Positions 1 to 10,900 of a stretch of 64,000 nt of DNA are shown here, piece by piece. How positions within the stretch are numbered: position 1 is the first letter of the stretch; every line of letters starts with the position of its first letter. The DNA lies in the NCBI GenBank assembly GCA_033961575.1, contig CM066738.1, positions 98,729,478 through 98,793,477 on the forward strand. The letters run 5' to 3'. This DNA comes from Aselliscus stoliczkanus (lineage: Eukaryota; Chordata; Mammalia; Chiroptera; Hipposideridae). The notes beneath the pieces were generated by a model, which did not search any database, was not told where the DNA came from, and saw only the letters and a list, made by a program, of their open reading frames with translations. A program made the position numbers and the translations under genes.

Positions 1-269
1 GACAAAGACTTCTCTGGTTGCTTGATAAATGTCTGTTTCATGGAAGTTAGGGTGGGGATGGAGTGTTTGGGAAGACGTTCCTGACCTTTTCATCTCATTT
101 GTACCTCTTGAAGAGGCAGAATGGTTAGCCTGGTGTAACATCCCTTTCCTTCTTACAGTTTTCTTCTCATAAACCTTTTGATCTCCCTGATGTAGTATGT
201 ATCTTCCTGTACCCTCTAATCTTTTGCATGCTTAGTGTTTTCTGTCTCAAGAAATGATCTACTATCTTC
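1..269. other. Single-copy DNA, nothing recognised
   Basis: No open frame of note, no recognisable repeat and no RNA gene. Composition is ordinary AT-rich mammalian intergenic or intronic sequence. Confidence 0.5.
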
Positions 270-336
270 ATAATCATCATCATCATAATGCTGATGATGA
301 TAGCTCACATTTATTAAATGCTTACTGTATCCTATT
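270..336 (-). repeat. MIR fragment (3' end, antisense)
   Basis: A short CAT-rich run is followed by a block reading like the reverse complement of the MIR 3' part (AGCTCACATTTATTAAATGC, then CTTACTGT). MIRs are ancient tRNA-derived SINEs shared by mammals and are always degenerate. Only about 65 bp remain. An L2 3' end would look similar over so short a span. Confidence 0.45.
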
Positions 337-605
337 AAAAAATTTACTACTGGGAGTAGAATAAAGACTGTGTCCCCTTATAATTTTTAATAAGAAAATG
401 TAGTGCGTGTATTCATGCCTTGTAGGTAGCTACCCCGACTGCTTGCATGCAAGCTGCCTTGTTTAGGATTTTAAGCTTTCTCCTCCATGATCAGGACATA
501 AAGGCTGATTTCTTTCATTCTATGACTAGCCCCAGCCCACCACCCTTGAAAACCCCTACTTAAGTCTCCCTCCCACCACCACACCAGTCCCACACCCCGG
601 GCAGC

Positions 606-750
606 TATGATGCAATGGAAAGGTAATCAGGCTAGGAGTTGGAAGGCCTTGGTCATCCTTTAGTAGTTGTGCTACCTTAGGGAAATCCTTTAATCTTGTT
701 TTACCACAGTTTCCACATCTTTTAAATGAGAGTGACAGATATTTCTGCTC
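606..750 (+). repeat. MIR element, sense
   Basis: A degenerate match to the MIR core and downstream part in order: a GGAGTTGGAAGGCC-like segment, a TAGTTGTGCTACCTTAGGG segment (MIR 'agctgtgtgaccttgggc'), and a CAGTTTCCACATCTTTTAAATG segment (MIR 'cagtttcctcatctgtaaaatg'). The order and spacing fit a sense MIR with heavy divergence. No function is implied. Confidence 0.65.
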
Positions 751-3087
751 CACCAAGGTAAACTTCTCTGGAGTGTCTTCCCTGAACCCCAGGAAAAAAT
801 TATCTATCTTGTTCCAACACATGTCTATTGTAGCTGCTTGTTAATTTGTTTGTACTATCTATTATATTGCTAATCTCTCAATAGGGGCTGAGTCATAGTT
901 GTGTTTGGGTCTCCTATCCCTAGAACATCTGTTAGACTGATTTTTCTACAACTACCCCCCACCATTCCCTTGAGTCTCCAGTTCGTAGTTCCCTTTCACC
1001 CTCAAAGCCACCCATGACATCCATTTGGATCGAAAAGTCACTTGAGTAAAATTGATGGGGTAACACATAGGGATCTCATGTATCTTAGATGAAGACCAAC
1101 AAAATATTCTGGTTATGGTATTCAGTCTTGGTCCCATCCAATAATAATAAACTGGGCATACTATGTCTTTGGTGTTGAATATACCAGGTTTTCTACTGAT
1201 GATCCAGCCATAGTATCTATGACATCATACAAGATGTTTCTATCTCTAAAGCAGAACTTTCACAGGCGAGTGAACTCTTGGTTGATTTCCAGTAGAGTAG
1301 CTCTGAGTGGGGAATCCATGGAGACATGCTAATGAGAGATGCCCAAGTCTGTAACACTTGGTGATAGCTGGTTCCTTGGATGTTACTCTTCCCTACCCCT
1401 TTCCTAGCTTCATGGTCTTTATGGCTCAGGTGTCCAAGACTTGTCTGAACTGAATATTGTTTGAAATGTCAAAACAAGCATGCATGCTGCAATGATTAAC
1501 TTTATCCCTTGCTATGGGAAACAGTCATCTGGCTAATTTCACCTCAGAGGGTAAAGAAGTGGAGGCTGGAGTGTGTGTACTTCATGTCATCAAAGAGATG
1601 AGGAGGAGAAGACAGTCTAAGTGTGAGCAAAAGGAATTACTCATACAGATGTGCCCTTTGACTCCCATTTCCTGCTCCTGGTCAACCCTTTGGAGATCAT
1701 TTGCACGGAGATCTCCCTTTTCCTGTGAGGCCAGAGATTTTTCTAGCTACATGGCTATTGTGTGTGACATGTCTAGACAAGCATGCAGCAAAACCACAGA
1801 GAAACAAGGGATTAGAGAAGTAAAGCTGAGCAAACTCAAAAACGCCTTCTGCAGAACTTCTCTCAAGCTTGAGGTAAACATCTCTACCTAATCTCCGCCC
1901 TCTTCAATTTCACAGTTTATTTTTCACTGTGTTCCACTTGTGGCAGTTCCCTTTACGACCTAGAAGGGGAAGCAAGTTGTTCTCTATAGGAGTGGCTGCC
2001 CCAAGTAGCACAGCTCTCTGAACTGAGGACTTAAAGAGGGAAAATGCCCTCTTCTGGGTGGGATGATCTCAAAAGGCAAGAACGCAGTGGCCTCAACCAT
2101 TTGAAGTGAGTGTACTTTTCCAGTGGGCACATTGACACAACTTTCCCTCAGGGCTGTACCCTGTGATCTTTTGATTTGGGCACTGAACCACACTAAGTTA
2201 GGAAGTAGACAGCTTTCTCCCTTTCCAGACATATCAGACTTACAGGAAGATTTCTTCTGAAGATTTCCATCTTCCTCTTACTGATATTCAGCAATATCTG
2301 AATGATGCTTCCACTGAGCCAGTGCCAAGTGCCATCATTGCAAGGAAGAGGCCCATAAGTCCTCACCAATGATTCTCAGCCTTGGCATATGCAGCAGCCT
2401 CATCCAGATTCCAGCAAAGAGGAATTGGCAGGGCATGAATAAGGGCAGAAGGTAATTGAGGAGCTGGGGCTGGTTTTAAGGCAGGACAGAGCCCAGCTCC
2501 ACAAGCTGAGCTGAAAGGAATTTGCAGCGTGTGCCAGATGTCATAAAGAGCTGCTGAGCTAGTTGAGCTTTCTAGTGCTCAGGAGCAAATCAATCAGATG
2601 AACTGTGACTGCGGCTCTGCTACAGACCATGAGCTAACGTGGACTCTACCCCAGCGAGCCAGCACCACGGGCACTGGAGCCGGCAGTGGACGCTGGTGTG
2701 AGCCGCCACAGCTAATGCCTAATGCCAGGAGGGAGAGACGAAAGGGCTCTTCTTTAACACAGAGAATGGCCCCAAAGTGAATACAGCCTTCAACAGCTGT
2801 GGTTTCATTCTCATCACTGCTGGGTGAGTTGGGGGTGCTAATTTTAGAGCGGAGAGCTGTAAAAATCAGACCAAACTTGTTAAAGGAGAGTAGTGACAAT
2901 ACTTAGACCAGCGGCTGCAGTTGACTAGGCACCAAAGCTTTAAGTCAGAAGAAGAAATGAAAAGAAAGCAAACAGGCCATGAGAGAATGAAGAAAGCTGG
3001 CTGGCCAGTCCCTCCTCATTGTTCCCCCAGCAACTGGTCCATATTACTGTTATAACCCTTATCACACTGTGACACGGTAATAAAAAA
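751..3087. other. Mostly single-copy DNA without recognised genes
   Basis: About 2.3 kb with no repeat I can name confidently and no exon-like open frame. Frames of 60-125 codons occur on both strands (for example plus 1514-1891 and minus 2594-2899). They lack recognisable domains, overlap one another on opposite strands and look like chance. The part from 2440 to 2720 is richer in G+C than its surroundings. Confidence 0.45.
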
Positions 3088-3208
3088 GAATCGCTCTCAT
3101 TTACTGAGAATAGCTCTCTTACTATGGGCAAGCACTGTTATGGGAGTTTAACCTCCATCATTTCATTTAATCCAGACTCAGAGAGGTTAAGTGACTTTCC
3201 CAAAGATA
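3088..3208 (-). repeat. MIR element, antisense
   Basis: Reads as reverse-complement MIR: TCATTTACTGAGAATAG, GGGCAAGCACTGTTATGGG, TCATTTCATTTAATCC, then CAGAGAGGTTAAGTGACTTTC. All four blocks are in the order and spacing of an antisense MIR (attta-ttgag ... ggcactgt ... catttaatcc ... gaggttaagtgactt). Confidence 0.75.
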
Positions 3209-4439
3209 TATATAAATGGGTGTGCACATGTATACAGGCATATAATAACTGTTGAATAGCAATCAGGCTACAATCCCACTCTCCCTGATGTCAACACCAA
3301 AATCTCACCAATTATGCCATACAGTCTCTCATTTTTAAAGTAGGCACTACACAAGGATTTGTAAATTTAGAAACTATAGCCCTGATGGTCAACAACAACA
3401 AAAAATAACCAAACTCACTCAGTTTGGAAATTAAAAAGAGACTATTCCCTGGGAGCCAAAAAGAGGGTCATACATTGGCCATACGGTCACAGGTTGAAGT
3501 TTCCCGTTTTCTCTCCCTGTGATCGCCCTGGCAGACAGACAATAAGGAAAAATATACCGCAAAAGAAATCATCCCATCTCTCAGATCACATGGTACAGAT
3601 TTCTGGTAGGAGCAGGGTTGGCTGTAAACAAATAATAATCTGACAACAGGTAAGGTCAACCCCTCTAATCCTAGTGGGGTAACTACACCGAGGGATTCAT
3701 GAGTTGGTACTCTTGAGGACTGACCCTATTTAAAGAGCAATCAAGGAGGGGCGTGGGGACAATGATTGTCTTCTTAGGCCACCTGTGAGTTCAGTCACAT
3801 CCCTCCCTCCATGCTCAGACTGTTCACTTGATGAAATTATTTGAGATTGTTTTAGAGAGATAGATGATCATTCATACCAACTGTATAAAGGCAGACAGAC
3901 CACGATTACATTTTTACCATAAAACTTCCAACAAGAAAATATCCAAGCTAGCCCAGGGCAAGGAAATCACCTTTTGAACATAAACAATGGGAAGAACTAT
4001 TCTTGGCAGTAGAGAAACTCCAAAGCCCTACAATCATTTTGCCCCTATGTTTCCTTTCATCTAAATCAAGGTAAAAAGATGGGAAGCACAACTCTTTAGA
4101 GTGGTGTAGAATCTACAGTGCCTTTTAACAAAGCTGTCTAACAAGAAGTCAGTTCAGACCTTTCAGCCTCTTTGGCATTCCTCACCAAAGGAAGAGCAAA
4201 CCAGGCAGCTGCTTTTGCTCAGTCCTGTTGGATCTACATGTTAATGCTTCTGCTGAGAAATTAGCAGCTATCATACAAACTCTTCTTGGCTATTCTGTTC
4301 TCCTGTGTGCTCTTCTTTAAACCAATGCACTGTAAGTGCTTTTGTGTTTAGCAAGTCATTTAAAAAAATAACACCACAGTATCAAAGTTTATGTATAATT
4401 TACTTGCAAAAAGTGAATTTGAACATATTGAAAGTTACC
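3209..4439. other. Single-copy DNA, nothing recognised
   Basis: About 1.2 kb with no recognised repeat, RNA gene or coding exon. Open frames are short (at most 63 codons around 3468-3659) and have no family resemblance. Confidence 0.45.
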
Positions 4440-4800
4440 TTTAAAAACATCACTCTATCTCAAAAAGTTAAACTGAGTTACCATATGACCCAGCAATTCT
4501 GCTTCTAGGTACATAACCGAGAGAAGTGAAAACACATGTTCACCCAAAAACTTGCACTTGAATAGTCATAGGTGCATTATTCACAATTGCCCCAAAGTGG
4601 AAACAACCCAAATATCCAAAACAGATGAATGGACATACAAAATGTGCTACATCCATGCAGTAGACTATTATTTAGACATAAAGAAGAATGGAGTACTGAT
4701 ACATGACATAAAGGGAATGAACCTTGAAGACATTTTGCCAAGTTAAACAAGGGGACACAAAAGACCACAGATTGTATGATTTCACTTTTAGGAAATATTC
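4440..4800 (+). mobile_element. Old L1 3' end (ORF2 C-terminus), sense
   Basis: The sequence follows the 3' end of L1 ORF2 on the plus strand. It has the block for 'pythonic' L1 wording CCATATGACCCAGCAATTCT, then CACAATTGCCCCAAAGTGGAAACAACCC, then GATGAATGGA and GACTATTATTTAGACATAAAGAAG. The translated piece 4552-4746 carries the L1 ORF2 C-terminal pattern with KVETTQISKTDEW and YYLDIKKNG. Both stops and divergence show an old, dead, 5'-truncated copy of the L1M type. The subfamily is not assigned. Confidence 0.8.
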
Positions 4801-4804
4801 AGAA

Positions 4805-4895
4805 TTAACTTCCTCTTAGCACAGCTTCCTCATCTGAAAATCAGAAATTATAGTAGCAGCCCTTAGAGTTACATGACAATTAAATTAGTTAATAC
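4805..4895 (+). repeat. Possible MIR 3' fragment
   Basis: A TTCCTCATCTGAAAATCAGAAATTATAGTAGCAGC-like stretch followed by TTAGAGTTACATGACAATTAAATTAGTTAATAC resembles the sense MIR 3' half. It abuts the next SINE directly, so the MIR appears to have been the landing site. Short and degenerate. Confidence 0.45.
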
Positions 4896-5001
4896 GGGCA
4901 GGCCGAGTGGCACGATGGTTCAGAGCTGGCTTGGGATGCCAGCAGCCCAGTTTCGGACCCCACATATGAGGGCCAGTGACACTGCCCTCTAAAAAAAAAA
5001 A
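4896..5001 (+). mobile_element. tRNA-derived SINE, short form (type A)
   Basis: Starts GGGCAGGCCGAGTGGCACGATGG and contains a box A-like block (GTGGCACGATGG), a decayed box B (GTTTCGGACCCC) and CACATATGAGGGCCAGTGACAC, ending CTGCCCTCT followed by 11 A. The head is the same as that of the long SINE at 17785-18205 on the minus strand (ATGCCAG, CCACATATGAGGGCC). The copy stops at a point where the long form continues. No clear target-site duplication was found (AGTTAA on the left versus AGTTAGCTAA on the right). The family resembles bat VES-type SINEs; the exact family name is not assigned. Confidence 0.8.
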
Positions 5002-7394
5002 GTTAGCTAAATATGCAAATAGTGCAGTTTTATCTATCATCATCTTGAGTGTCACAGTGGAAACAATGTGGTGACCTGTTTTCTGTAGTGTTCACAATCT
5101 AAATTATACCATTATCATTTATTTCTTAGACATCATTGATGATCTATATTTATTTATAAGCCATAGAATAAATACATAATTAAATAATTTGCTTATTTAA
5201 TTTTATTTATGGACCACCTAACATGGTTAAAAATGGTTGGAAAGCAAGAGCCTACATCCATCCTTCATCCTTTCCACTTGTTTTATATTTCCTAGCACCC
5301 GCCCCAGCACCAGCTGGGAGTCAGCACTCTGTACGTCTGGACTCCCTGATCATTTCCCCAGGGTCAGTTTGTCCCAGGACTACTATCATGGCATGATGAG
5401 TACTTGCACCACAGACCATGGAAAGGTTGCCAACCTGACTGTAGAATGAATTACAGGAATTTATACTGTCCTTGGAACTCTGTCTTGTGAGCACGCTTTC
5501 AATTCTGACCACAAGGTGCTGAAACTGAATTTTATATGTTGTTCTGGGTCCAAAGAGCTACTTGATGGTGCATAGAGAATACGGTTCATGAAGCTGGCCG
5601 AATTATTGATAGTTATTATTTGGAGGCTGAAGGTCCATCAGTGTTCTTAAGGCCTAGAACTGGGAATGGCAATGTCACCTGGGGAATCACAACCCCTGTA
5701 TTAGGCAAAAGTGTTTGCAGGAGGAAGCTTCCATGCAACAACCAGAAACTCGCGTGCGCCTGCGCACACAGAAGCCCCTGATAAGTCGGTGATTCTGGAG
5801 GCTGGATGGCAGAACGGCTGCTCCTTCTCCTGTGTGCTGACCACGGCATGCTGCAAAGGAATGGTGAATGCTTCCTAAATGACAAACTCGTAGGTTTACA
5901 TTGTATTCCAAGGGACTTCAATGGTTTCCTCAACTGTTTTCTTCTTTAGGGTATCACACTTGTTAATCTCCCTCTCCTTGCTCTTTTTATAATGGAAGTC
6001 ATTTCAGCCATTGTTTCCTGTTTATTGTAGTACATGGGGATGGGGTGCTTGAGAAATACCATGAACAGGTATCTTGTAATAGCTTTTCACTGATTTGGTG
6101 AATCCTTAAGTGGGATGTTCCCCAGCCCCTTTTCTCTCCAACAACGGCTAAAAGTGCTCCCACTCCAAGAACAGGACTCTGTCCAGAAGTTTTTCTTAGG
6201 GACTAAAACCCAAATCCACAAGATATACTCATTAGCATTCTTTTCCCCAGATTACTTTTGGATGCTTTGGATATACTCTTGCTTACTTCTGTGTCCTAGA
6301 CTCTGTGGGTTCTCTCTGAGTGAAAATAGCAACCGTGCAGAGAGAATGGCTGGTGTGTATATGACTGTGGGGGTGTGGGAGGTACCATCGTGGAGAAGGC
6401 TGTGCGAGGAGGAGGTGGTCCCAGCTGTGTCCTGTGATCCTTATGGAAACCTCCATAAGACATCATGAAGGCATTTAGCTCTCCACTTCCACGGACTAGG
6501 TGCTTTTCAGCTTCGTGGCCCTAATTAGCAATTGCTAATTAATGCTCAAACATCTTGGTGGGGATTGGGGAGATGAAACTGAACTAGAGAACAAAGTGGT
6601 TGTCTGAAACCCCCACCCCTGCAGGAGTTGGGATGGGATGCTGTCCCAAGTTTTCTCTGGCTTCCTGCTGTTTCCTGTGAAACAGGGTCCCTACTTCTTG
6701 TACAGGAGCTTTGGTACAAGGCCTACAATCTCACTCAAGTCTGTAATAAAGTTCTGGAGGGGAAAAACGTGGCTTTTATATTTCTCTCTGTTTGCTCTCA
6801 TGTCAAGCCAGCAGCACTGGAGCACCCGTACGCCTCAGGAAAACATCCTTTGGCCTAGTAATGAGAGCACATTTGGTATGCTTGCCTGCTTCTCCTTGTT
6901 TATTTTTAGGGTAGTGATAAAAGCACGGAAAAAAAATCAGAGAAAATCAGTACATTTCAGTAATATTTCAATACATCTGCAAAGGGCAAACAGTTTAAAG
7001 TTTCTCCTGCCCCGTCTGAAGTTGGAAACTCTTGCCACAGTGGGCAGCACAGCTATTTTGACTTGGCAAACCAAACCAAACAGCATGCACCTGCAGCTAT
7101 ACGTCTCTGACGTGAATAGCTGTGGCCAGAGGGTCAGTCTGTTCTCAGCTTTTCATCCAAAAACCACATTCTGCAAACGGAGAGAAAACCACTGTTGGAT
7201 TAAAGGAAATCCTTGCTATAGAGACTAAGCACACAACTTTAATTAACTCATCATTTTCTAATTAGCATCCCCAGAGGCCCTGTGCATGAACAGCTTATGT
7301 TGTGGAATGGGCCATAAAATTTTTCCAGTTTCATACAATAAAATTTTGTTTTTTATAAACATTTATTTTAGAAAGTTTGGAAAATATATAAAAA
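5002..7394. other. Mostly single-copy DNA with palindrome and homeodomain-type sites
   Basis: About 2.4 kb without a recognised transposon. It holds a near-perfect NRF1-like GC palindrome at 5755-5766, a 20-bp perfect palindrome at 6522-6541 and TAATTA motifs near 7238-7266. The longest open frame of the window (plus, 6638-7228, 196 codons) lies here but shows no domain, no upstream start context and no similarity I recognise. I therefore do not call it a gene. Confidence 0.45.
6522..6541. promoter_or_regulatory. 20-bp perfect palindrome with two TAATTA homeodomain-type cores
   Basis: The sequence is its own reverse complement over 20 bp: TAATTAGCAATTGCTAATTA. It holds two TAATTA cores facing each other around GCAATTGC, an arrangement known to suit paired homeodomain binding. 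Flanking sequence is single-copy. Function is inference only. Confidence 0.35.
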
Positions 7395-7425
7395 AGCATT
7401 TATTTTTATTTTTATTTTATTATTT

Positions 7426-7920
7426 CTTTATAATTAGTTTCAGGTGTACAACACAGTGCAATAGTTATACTTTTTATCCCTCAGAGTGACAACCCTCATC
7501 CCAATCCACCGACCCCCGATATCATACATATCTATTACAATTCCATTGACTCCACTCCCACACTATACTCCACATCGCGTGACTATATATATATATACAA
7601 TTCTAGTTGATATACAATATTATACAACATCAGCTTCAAGTGTACAGTGCAGTGATCAAGCCTCTACCCCATCCATGAAGTGGTCTCCCTAACAAGACAT
7701 GTGACCCTCTGAATCCCCACAAAATATTTACAACATTATTAATTATATTCCCCGAACTGTCTTTCATATCCCTGTGGCAATATTGTAGTTACCTATTTAT
7801 GCTGCCTAATCCCTTCGCCTTCTCCCTCATCCCCATCCCTCTCCCTACTAGCAACACTGTTTTTCCTCTATATCTATGAGACTGTTTCTGTTTACTTTGC
7901 TCATTCATTCAGTTTTTTAC
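7426..7920 (-). repeat. L1 3' UTR of the long minus-strand L1
   Basis: Non-coding sequence between the ORF2 end and the A-rich tail. It shares long blocks with the nested copy at 10045-10644, for example GATATCATACATA, CTATTACAATTCCATTGACT and GTGGTCTCCCTAACAAGACATG-like segments. An ATATATATAT run lies near 7583-7600. The close likeness of the two 3' UTRs shows both copies come from related L1 lineages. Confidence 0.8.
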
Positions 7921-10900
7921 GTGCCATATATAAGTGAGATCATATAGTATTTGTCTTTCTCTGACTGACTTATTTCACTTAATATAATATTCTCCAGGTC
8001 CATCCATATCATTGCAAATGGTACGATTTCATTCTTCTTTATAGCTGAGTAATACTTCATTGTATAGATGTACCACAGTTTCTTAATCTAGTTGTCTACT
8101 GATGGGCATTTCGGCTGTTTCCAAGTCTTGGCTATTGTAAATAGTGCTGCGATAAACATAGGGATGCATATATTTTTTCAAATTAGCATATTGGGTTTCT
8201 CTGGACAGATACCCAAGCATGGAATTGCTGGGTCGTACAGTAGTTCCATTTCTGGTTTTTTGAGATACCCCTATACTGATTTCCATAATGGCTGTATCAA
8301 TCTGCAGTCCCACCTACAGTGCACCAGGGTTCTCTTTTCTCCACAACCTCGCCAGCATTTGTTTGTTGTTGATTTATTGATGATAGCCATTCTGACTGGA
8401 GTGAGGTGGTATCTCATTGTAGTTTTTATTTGCATTTCTCTAATAATTAGTGAGGTCGAACATTTTTTCATACGTCCGTTGGCCATCTGTATGTCCTATT
8501 TAGAGAAATGCCTCTTCATATCTTCTGTCCATTTTTTAATTGGGTTGTTTGGTTTTTTGGTGTTGAGTTTAATGAGTGTTTCATAAATTTTGGATATTAA
8601 CCTCTTATCAGATATATCATTGGGAAATATCTTTTCCCAGTCAGTAGGCTGACTTTTTGTGTTATTGATGATTTCCTTTTCTGTGAAAAAACTTTTAAGT
8701 TTGATGTAATCCCATATGTTTATTTTTTTTCTTTTATTTCCCTCACCTGAGGGGATATATCAGTAAAAATATTACTGAGGGTAATGTCTGCAAATTTACT
8801 CCCTATGTCTTCTAGGAGCTTTATGGTTTCAGGTCTTACATTTAAGTCTTTAATCCATTTTGAATTTGTTCTCATATATGGTGTAAGTAGGTGGTCCATT
8901 TTCATTTTTTGTGCATGTGTCAGTCCAATTTTCCCGGCACCATTTATTAAATAGACTATCTGTACTCCAATGTAAATTCTTGCTTTCATTTTCATAGATT
9001 AAATGACCATATATGCATGGGTTTATTTCTTGGCTCTCTATTCTGTTCCATAGATCTGTGTCTGTTTTAATGCCAGTATCATACTGTTTTGATTACTGTA
9101 GTCTTGTAGTATGATTTGATGTTGGGTAGTGTGTGCCTCCCACTTTGTTCTTATTTCTCAAGATTGCCATGGCTATTCGAGGTCTTTTATGGTTCCGTGT
9201 AAATATTAGGATTATATGTTCTATTTGTGAGAAAAATGTCCTTCATTGTGTGATAGGAATTGCATTGAATCTATATATTGTCTTAGGTAGTATTGACATT
9301 TTAACTATATTAATTCTATATTAATCCATGAACATGGTATATATTTCCATTTATTTGTATCTTCTTTGATTTCTCTCTTCACTGTCTTATAATTTTCTGA
9401 GTACAGGTTTTTACTTCTTTGGTTCAATTTATTCCTAGATATTTTATTGTTTTTGATTCAATTGTAATGGGATTGATTTCCTGATTTCTTCTTCTGATAG
9501 TTTATTATTGATGTATTGTATCCTGCTACCTTACTAAATTCATTTATCAGTTCTAACAGTTTTTTGGTGGGGTCTTTGGGATTCTCTCTCTGGATAGTAT
9601 GTCATCTGCATATAGTGACAATTTTACTTCTTCCTTTCCAATTTGGATGCCTTTTATTTCATTTTCCTGTCTGATTGCTGTGGCTAGAATTTCCAGAACT
9701 ATGTTGAATAGAAGTGGTGAAAGTGGGCAGCCTTGTCTTATTCCTGATCTTAAGGGGGAAGCTTTTAGCCTTTCACCATTGAGTATGATGTTTACTGTGG
9801 GCTTATTATATATGTCTTTTATTATGTTGAGATATGATCCCTCTATTCCCACTGTGCTATGAGTTTTTATCATAAATGGCTGCTGGATTTTGTCAAATTC
9901 TTTTTCTGCATCTATTGATATGGTCATATGATTTTTATTTTTTATTTTGTTAATGTGATGTATTACATTAATTGATTTGCAGATATTGAACCAACCTTGC
10001 ATACCAGGAATGAGTCCCACTTGATCGTAGTGTATGATCTTTTTTTTTAACTTTATTGTTATTATTATTATTAGTTACAGATGTACGAAACAATGCGTTA
10101 TTTTTTCACCCCTTACAAAGTGACTCCCCCTCCTGCCTACCCTGCCCCCCACCCCCGATATCATACATAACTATTACAATTCCATTGACTCCATCCCCAC
10201 ACTATATTCCACATCCCATGACTATATATGTGTTAAATTATAGTTGACATCTAATATTATTCAGCAGCAGCTTCAGACGTACAGTGCAGTGGTAAGGCCA
10301 CTACGCACAATCCATGCAGTGGTCTCCCTGACAAGACATGAGTCCATTTGATCCCTAAAAAAAATATTACAACATTATTGATTATATTCCCTAAACTGTC
10401 TCTTCTATCCCTGTGGTAGTATTGTAGTTACCAGTTTATGTTGCCTCGTCCCTTCCCCTTCTCCCTCATGCCCACCCCCATCCCATCTAGCAATCATCAG
10501 TTTTTTTCTTTGTGTCTCTACAACTATTTCTGTTTACATTACTCATTTATTCAGTTCTTTAGATTTCACATATAAATGAGATCATATGGTATTTGTCTTT
10601 CTCTGACTGACTTATTTCACTTAACATAATGTTCTCTAGGTCTATGTATGATCTTTTTAATATGATGCTGAAATCGGTTTGCTAGTATTTGGTGGAGGGT
10701 TTTTGCATCTATGTTCATTAGGGATATCAGCCTGTAGTTATCTTTTTTTGTAATATCTTTGTCTTATTTTGGGATAAATAGTGGCTCATACAATGTGCTT
10801 AGGAGCCTTCCCTCCTTTTGTATTTTTTGGAATAGTTTGAGGAGAATAGGTATTAATTCTTTTTTGAATGTTTTGTAAAATTCACCTGTGAAACCATCTG

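Noticed and set aside
6638..7228. Longest open frame of the window, plus strand, 196 codons
   Set aside because: No domain, no signal peptide pattern, low-complexity or recognisable motif; overlapped by another plus-strand frame and lying in non-coding-looking DNA with no promoter or splice context. Such a length is expected by chance in 64 kb.
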